Shown here piece by piece: positions 24,297-26,535 of a stretch of DNA of 26,535 bases. Each line of letters opens with the position of its first letter. The first letter of the stretch is position 1. The stretch is taken from the NCBI GenBank assembly GCA_964520425.1, contig CAZFMX010000043.1, forward strand, positions 1 to 26,535, read 5' to 3'. A program made the translations under genes and the position numbers. The DNA comes from JAFGFY01 sp964520425 (lineage in GTDB: Bacteria > Desulfobacterota > DSM-4660 > Desulfatiglandales > HGW-15). Under the pieces are notes generated by a model. The model ran no database searches. It saw only the letters and a list, made by a program, of their open reading frames with translations, and was not told the DNA's origin.

Positions 24297-24566
24297 ATGA
24301 ACAAAGGAGATCTGGTAAATCAGGTAGCTAAGGTCGTATCCACGAAGAAAGAAGCCCAGGCTGCGGTGGATTGTGTTTTGCAGTCTATTACAAAGGCACT
24401 GAAAAAGAAAGATACAGTGACATTGGTGGGTTTCGGCACATTCAAAGTGGATAAAAGAAAGGCCAGAAAAGGCCGCAATCCACAAACCGGAGAGGAGATC
24501 AACATCAAGGCAAAGAAGGTTCCTAAATTCGTCCCCGGGAAGGCTTTGAAATCTGCTATAAAGTAA
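24297..24566 (+). CDS. HU-family nucleoid DNA-binding protein
   Basis: This is a canonical 89-residue HU/IHF-type protein: MNKGDLVNQVAKVV at the start, GFGTFKVDKRKARKGRNPQTGEEINI in the beta arm with the DNA-intercalating proline, and the FVPGKALKSAIK end. It dimerises and bends DNA. AAAGGAGGG lies 8 nt upstream of the ATG, and a strong terminator follows, so it is a single-gene unit. It is a separate paralogue from the Lys/Ala-tailed protein at 19834. Confidence 0.97.
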   Translation: MNKGDLVNQVAKVVSTKKEAQAAVDCVLQSITKALKKKDTVTLVGFGTFKVDKRKARKGRNPQTGEEINIKAKKVPKFVPGKALKSAIK

Positions 24567-24593
24567 AAGTAAACTCTCAGACCTTTGGCCCCT

Positions 24594-24633
24594 CCCTCAT
24601 CAGGACGATGCGTGCCTGATGAGGGTTTTTATT
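24594..24633 (+). terminator. Intrinsic terminator of the HU gene
   Basis: CCCTCATCAGG (24594-24604) and CCTGATGAGGG (24615-24625) form a perfect 11-bp stem with a 10-nt loop, followed by TTTTTATT. Confidence 0.95.
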
Positions 24634-24738
24634 CGAAATAGTCTGACGTTTGAGGAGGTATTCATTAGGAAGACAGATGTCACAAGCAGTTCAAGCCATA
24701 GAATAATGATTTACTTTCAATCTCACCATATCCTGTGA

Positions 24739-25677
24739 ATGGTTATATACGGATGTATGGATAAGGAATCGCGTGTACACGCCTTCGCCCCCATATTGTT
24801 GGCAACCCTTCTCATCATTTCCTCTGGCCCTCTTTATGCTGATGAGTGGAAAACCCTTCAACAAAAAGAGGTAGTTATTCATTTTGAGGATTCCTTTGAG
24901 ATTGCCGCGCAGGAGGTGGCTTTCCTCTACCCGGGGCTAAAGCGAGAACTGGAAGAAACTTTTTCTTGGCCAGTGAGTTTCATCCCAACGATCTTCTTGA
25001 TCAGTAGGAGCGAGACTTTCCAAGAGGTGGCGGGAAGCGATTTTGTTGTGGCCTTTGCCGCATCGAGCACAAATCAGATTGTGATCGATTATTCAAAGAT
25101 GAAAACGCAGCCCTTTACTCTTGCGAGAACCCTGAAACATGAACTCTGTCATCTTCTGCTGCATCATCATATCAAAAGAGTGAATCTCCCCAGATGGCTT
25201 GATGAGGGGATCTGCCAGTGGGCGAGTGACGGTATCGCCGAAATCATTCTGGACCAGGGAAACTCTGTTCTGGATGAGGCTGTCCTTTCGGGGAGATATC
25301 TGTCCATTCGATCACTTGCAGAGAGGTTCCCCAACAACAAGCGCCTCCTTTTACTAGCCTACGAGGAGAGCAAGAGTCTGGTGGAATATATGATAGCCTC
25401 ATATGGTCTGGAAGGTGTCCTCTCGATCTTAGATTACCTGAAAGAAGGCGCAGATGTGAATGTGGCTATACTGGAGAGCCTCTCGATATCTTTAAACGAT
25501 CTTGAAACTGAATGGCATCAGCAAATCAAGCGAAAGGCCATTTGGATGACCTACCTGGCAAACCATCTCTATGAGTTCCTCTTTTTCCTCGGAGCCCTGG
25601 TCATGATATACGGTTTCATTAGGCAGATCATAAAGAAGAGGGTGTACCAAGAAGAGGAGGAAGAGGATTGGGAATAA
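24739..25677 (+). CDS. Secreted, membrane-tethered gluzincin-like metallopeptidase (peptidase MA-like)
   Basis: The 312-residue protein has a signal sequence (~15-34, ending LYADE) and a peptidase domain with the zinc motif HELCH (His134, Glu135, His138). A downstream LDEG (Glu156) is the third ligand expected for this group. A C-terminal membrane helix (~270-290) and an acidic cytoplasmic end follow. It should cleave proteins or peptides outside the cytoplasmic membrane; the substrate is unknown. Two in-frame ATGs (24739 and 24757) are possible and neither has a clear ribosome site. Position between two terminators suggests a single-gene unit. Confidence 0.82.
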   Translation: MVIYGCMDKESRVHAFAPILLATLLIISSGPLYADEWKTLQQKEVVIHFEDSFEIAAQEVAFLYPGLKRELEETFSWPVSFIPTIFLISRSETFQEVAGSDFVVAFAASSTNQIVIDYSKMKTQPFTLARTLKHELCHLLLHHHIKRVNLPRWLDEGICQWASDGIAEIILDQGNSVLDEAVLSGRYLSIRSLAERFPNNKRLLLLAYEESKSLVEYMIASYGLEGVLSILDYLKEGADVNVAILESLSISLNDLETEWHQQIKRKAIWMTYLANHLYEFLFFLGALVMIYGFIRQIIKKRVYQEEEEEDWE

Positions 25678-25701
25678 ATCCACTAAAGAAGCTCTTACCA
25701 T

Positions 25702-25737
25702 AAAAAATGCCTCATCTGATAGATGAAGCCTTTTTTT
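25702..25737 (+). terminator. Intrinsic terminator after the peptidase gene
   Basis: TCATCT (25712-25717) and AGATGA (25721-25726) form a stem with a GAT loop, extended by a mismatch and two more pairs, and followed by seven T residues at 25731-25737. A run of A residues on the other side may make it bidirectional. Confidence 0.8.
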
Positions 25738-25742
25738 CTATT

Positions 25743-25860
25743 GGCCTTTCGATTCCCCCTCGACTAGGTTCGGGGTCGCTCAAGGCCATTTCGTCGCATT
25801 CAGAGTCTGGGCCGGAGGCCTTGAGCAAGTGAAATGGGCATACCATATATGTGGATGCCC
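25743..25860. repeat. Palindromic element with alternative hairpins between peptidase and tRNA
   Basis: GCTCAAGGCC (25778-25787) and GGCCTTGAGC (25817-25826) are a perfect 10-bp inverted repeat. The same AAGGCC can also pair with GGCCTT at 25743-25748, with CCCC/GGGG inside. GGGCAT (25836-25841) and ATGCCC (25855-25860) make a third hairpin. No coding potential is convincing; this may be a small palindromic mobile element remnant or a structured 3' extension of the tRNA transcript. Confidence 0.55.
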
Positions 25861-25875
25861 CTGAACGCGTCGAAA

Positions 25876-25951
25876 TGGCTCCCCGGGACGGACTCGAACC
25901 GCCGACAGGGTGGTTAACAGCCACCTGCTCTACCAACTGAGCTACCGGGGA
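25876..25951 (-). tRNA. tRNA-Asn (anticodon GTT)
   Basis: On the minus strand a 76-nt cloverleaf is complete: acceptor TCCCCGG paired with CCGGGGA, D arm with AGCTCAGTTGGTAGAGC, anticodon arm GGTGG-CTGTTAA-CCACC with GTT, and T arm with GGTTCGAGTCC. Discriminator G and an encoded 3' CCA (25878-25876) follow. The anticodon assigns asparagine. Confidence 0.97.
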
Positions 25952-25964
25952 TTAGATTTACTAT

Positions 25965-25992
25965 CCTATATGAAACAGGGAATCTTGTCTAA
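25965..25992 (-). promoter_or_regulatory. Possible promoter of tRNA-Asn
   Basis: On the minus strand TTAGAC (25992-25987), a 16-bp spacer and TATAGG (25970-25965) lie 14-41 nt before the mature tRNA 5' end. The spacing is sensible but both hexamers are imperfect. Confidence 0.3.
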
Positions 25993-26398
25993 CAAATTCA
26001 AATCCGGGCGTCAACATTATTATATCGATTTCCGGAGCCCGCTTTTGGTGGCTATATGCCGGGCATAGGTCATGAAAAGGAAGAAAAAGATCAAGAAATG
26101 CGAGATCAGTAGGTTTGTGGACGCAAAGCTTGGTCGGTAGAGTCCCGAAATAGGCTAAAAATTATCTATGAAAGATATTTGGTGAGTATTTCTACATCAC
26201 CTTTGGTTTGTCTTCGCCGACAAGCATTCGCGCTATATGGAGTCCCGCGTGAGGAAAAAGATACGGGAAATGGGGATGGGCCCCAGCCCTCTGATCTTTT
26301 CGATAAAGTCAATGTATGTTCCGAACAAGCGAATGGAGGGGGTAAGGTGAATCGAACCTCCTCCCATACCCCCTTCTATTAAATTAATCCAAACATTC
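25993..26398. other. Non-coding stretch with a tRNA-acceptor-like hairpin
   Basis: No convincing gene is present. GGGGGTA (26338-26344) and TACCCCC (26367-26373) enclose a smaller AGGT/ACCT stem. Read on the minus strand, the 3' side gives a T-loop-like TTCGATT, an acceptor-like TACCCCC, one base and CCA (26336-26334). This resembles a tRNA minihelix without D and anticodon arms. The T stem is imperfect. A palindrome TATGCC-G-GGCATA lies at 26054-26066. Confidence 0.4.
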
Positions 26399-26535
26399 TT
26401 AAAGAGTGGCGAGAATTGCCCGTTTTACCATGGTCTTGGCAATCTGCACCTTGAACCTTGCCGCCTTTAAAGGCCGTGCGTCAGCTACGGCAGCTTCTCC
26501 TGCCGCCTCTGCATTTTTCTCATTTATCTTTTTCC
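26399..26535 (-). CDS. Partial: probable FAD-binding subunit of a molybdopterin dehydrogenase (C-terminal end)
   Basis: On the minus strand an open frame enters at the window end and stops with TAA at 26401-26399, giving 44 complete residues. The end reads ARPLKAARFKVQIAKTMVKRAI, which fits the C-terminal helix of xanthine dehydrogenase/CO dehydrogenase medium (FAD-binding) subunits, where an Ala-rich helix is followed by a (Y/F)KVxxAKxLVKRAL pattern. These subunits carry electrons between molybdenum and acceptor. With only the tail visible the assignment is tentative, but the coding frame is likely real. It faces the tRNA region and no intrinsic terminator with a T-tract follows it. Confidence 0.5.
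   Translation of the reverse strand, partial: KKINEKNAEAAGEAAVADARPLKAARFKVQIAKTMVKRAILATL

Noticed and set aside
25712..25936. 74-codon frame on the minus strand overlapping tRNA-Asn
   Set aside because: It is a translation of the tRNA and the palindromic element; such tRNA-overlapping frames are common artefacts.
26334..26373. Acceptor-like stem as part of a tmRNA, ordinary or permuted
   Set aside because: A coding gene occupies the space an ordinary tmRNA 5' part would need, and no tmRNA start motif such as GGATTCGAC is found downstream for a permuted form.

Overview
The window looks like a chromosomal segment of a Gram-negative bacterium, most likely a deltaproteobacterium (Desulfobacterota). 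I infer this from gene content, not from a marker-gene search. The clues are a complete aerotolerance (bat) cluster with MoxR and DUF58 proteins, a sigma54-dependent two-component pair, a type I AroF-like DAHP synthase, a LarE-type sulfur transferase, an FmdB-type zinc ribbon, and lysine-rich HU proteins. Base composition is close to even and fairly uniform. I see no phage, insertion sequence or CRISPR array.

Layout. (a) 1-630: gene-poor, with an octad repeat and hairpins. (b) 631-1921, minus strand: DAHP synthase preceded by a classic attenuator, with a 27-residue leader peptide carrying three consecutive Trp codons plus a fourth, an antiterminator and an intrinsic terminator. (c) 1966-3229, minus strand: a periplasmic HtrA-family protease with a well-formed sigma54 (-24/-12) promoter and a dyad about 100 bp further upstream. 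(d) 3850-7108, plus strand: sensor histidine kinase and NtrC-type response regulator, the obvious candidates to control that promoter. (e) 7339-8209: FmdB-type zinc ribbon and DksA/TraR-type protein behind a sigma70-like promoter. (f) 8293-19251, plus strand: the bat cluster in the order moxR, DUF58, membrane-anchored parvulin PPIase, BatD-like membrane protein, batA, batB, batC, batD, batE, with several 4-nt overlaps. (g) 19694-24630: two HU-type genes on the plus strand flanking a minus-strand larE, ycaO-TPR, prmA group. (h) 24739-25677: a secreted, membrane-tethered gluzincin-like peptidase. (i) 25702-26398: terminator, palindromic element, tRNA-Asn, then non-coding sequence. (j) 26399-26535, minus strand: the 3' end of what is probably a molybdopterin-dehydrogenase FAD-binding subunit that continues past the window.

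How the genes fit together. The kinase, regulator and HtrA look like one envelope-stress circuit. The bat cluster is a membrane-associated set of an AAA+ ATPase, von Willebrand A proteins and TPR proteins, with an extra periplasmic foldase and BatD-like partner inserted in it. The larE/ycaO/prmA group combines a sulfur-insertion enzyme, an ATP-dependent amide-activating enzyme and a protein methyltransferase, suggesting a protein (perhaps ribosomal) modification cassette; that is inference.

The least explained signal is a family of heptanucleotide repeats (GG-N5 on one arm, CC-N5 on the other). They lie between co-directional genes at 15163-15211, 18238-18320 and 22946-23043. Two of the three have five GG heptads, a short spacer and five CC heptads in inverted orientation.
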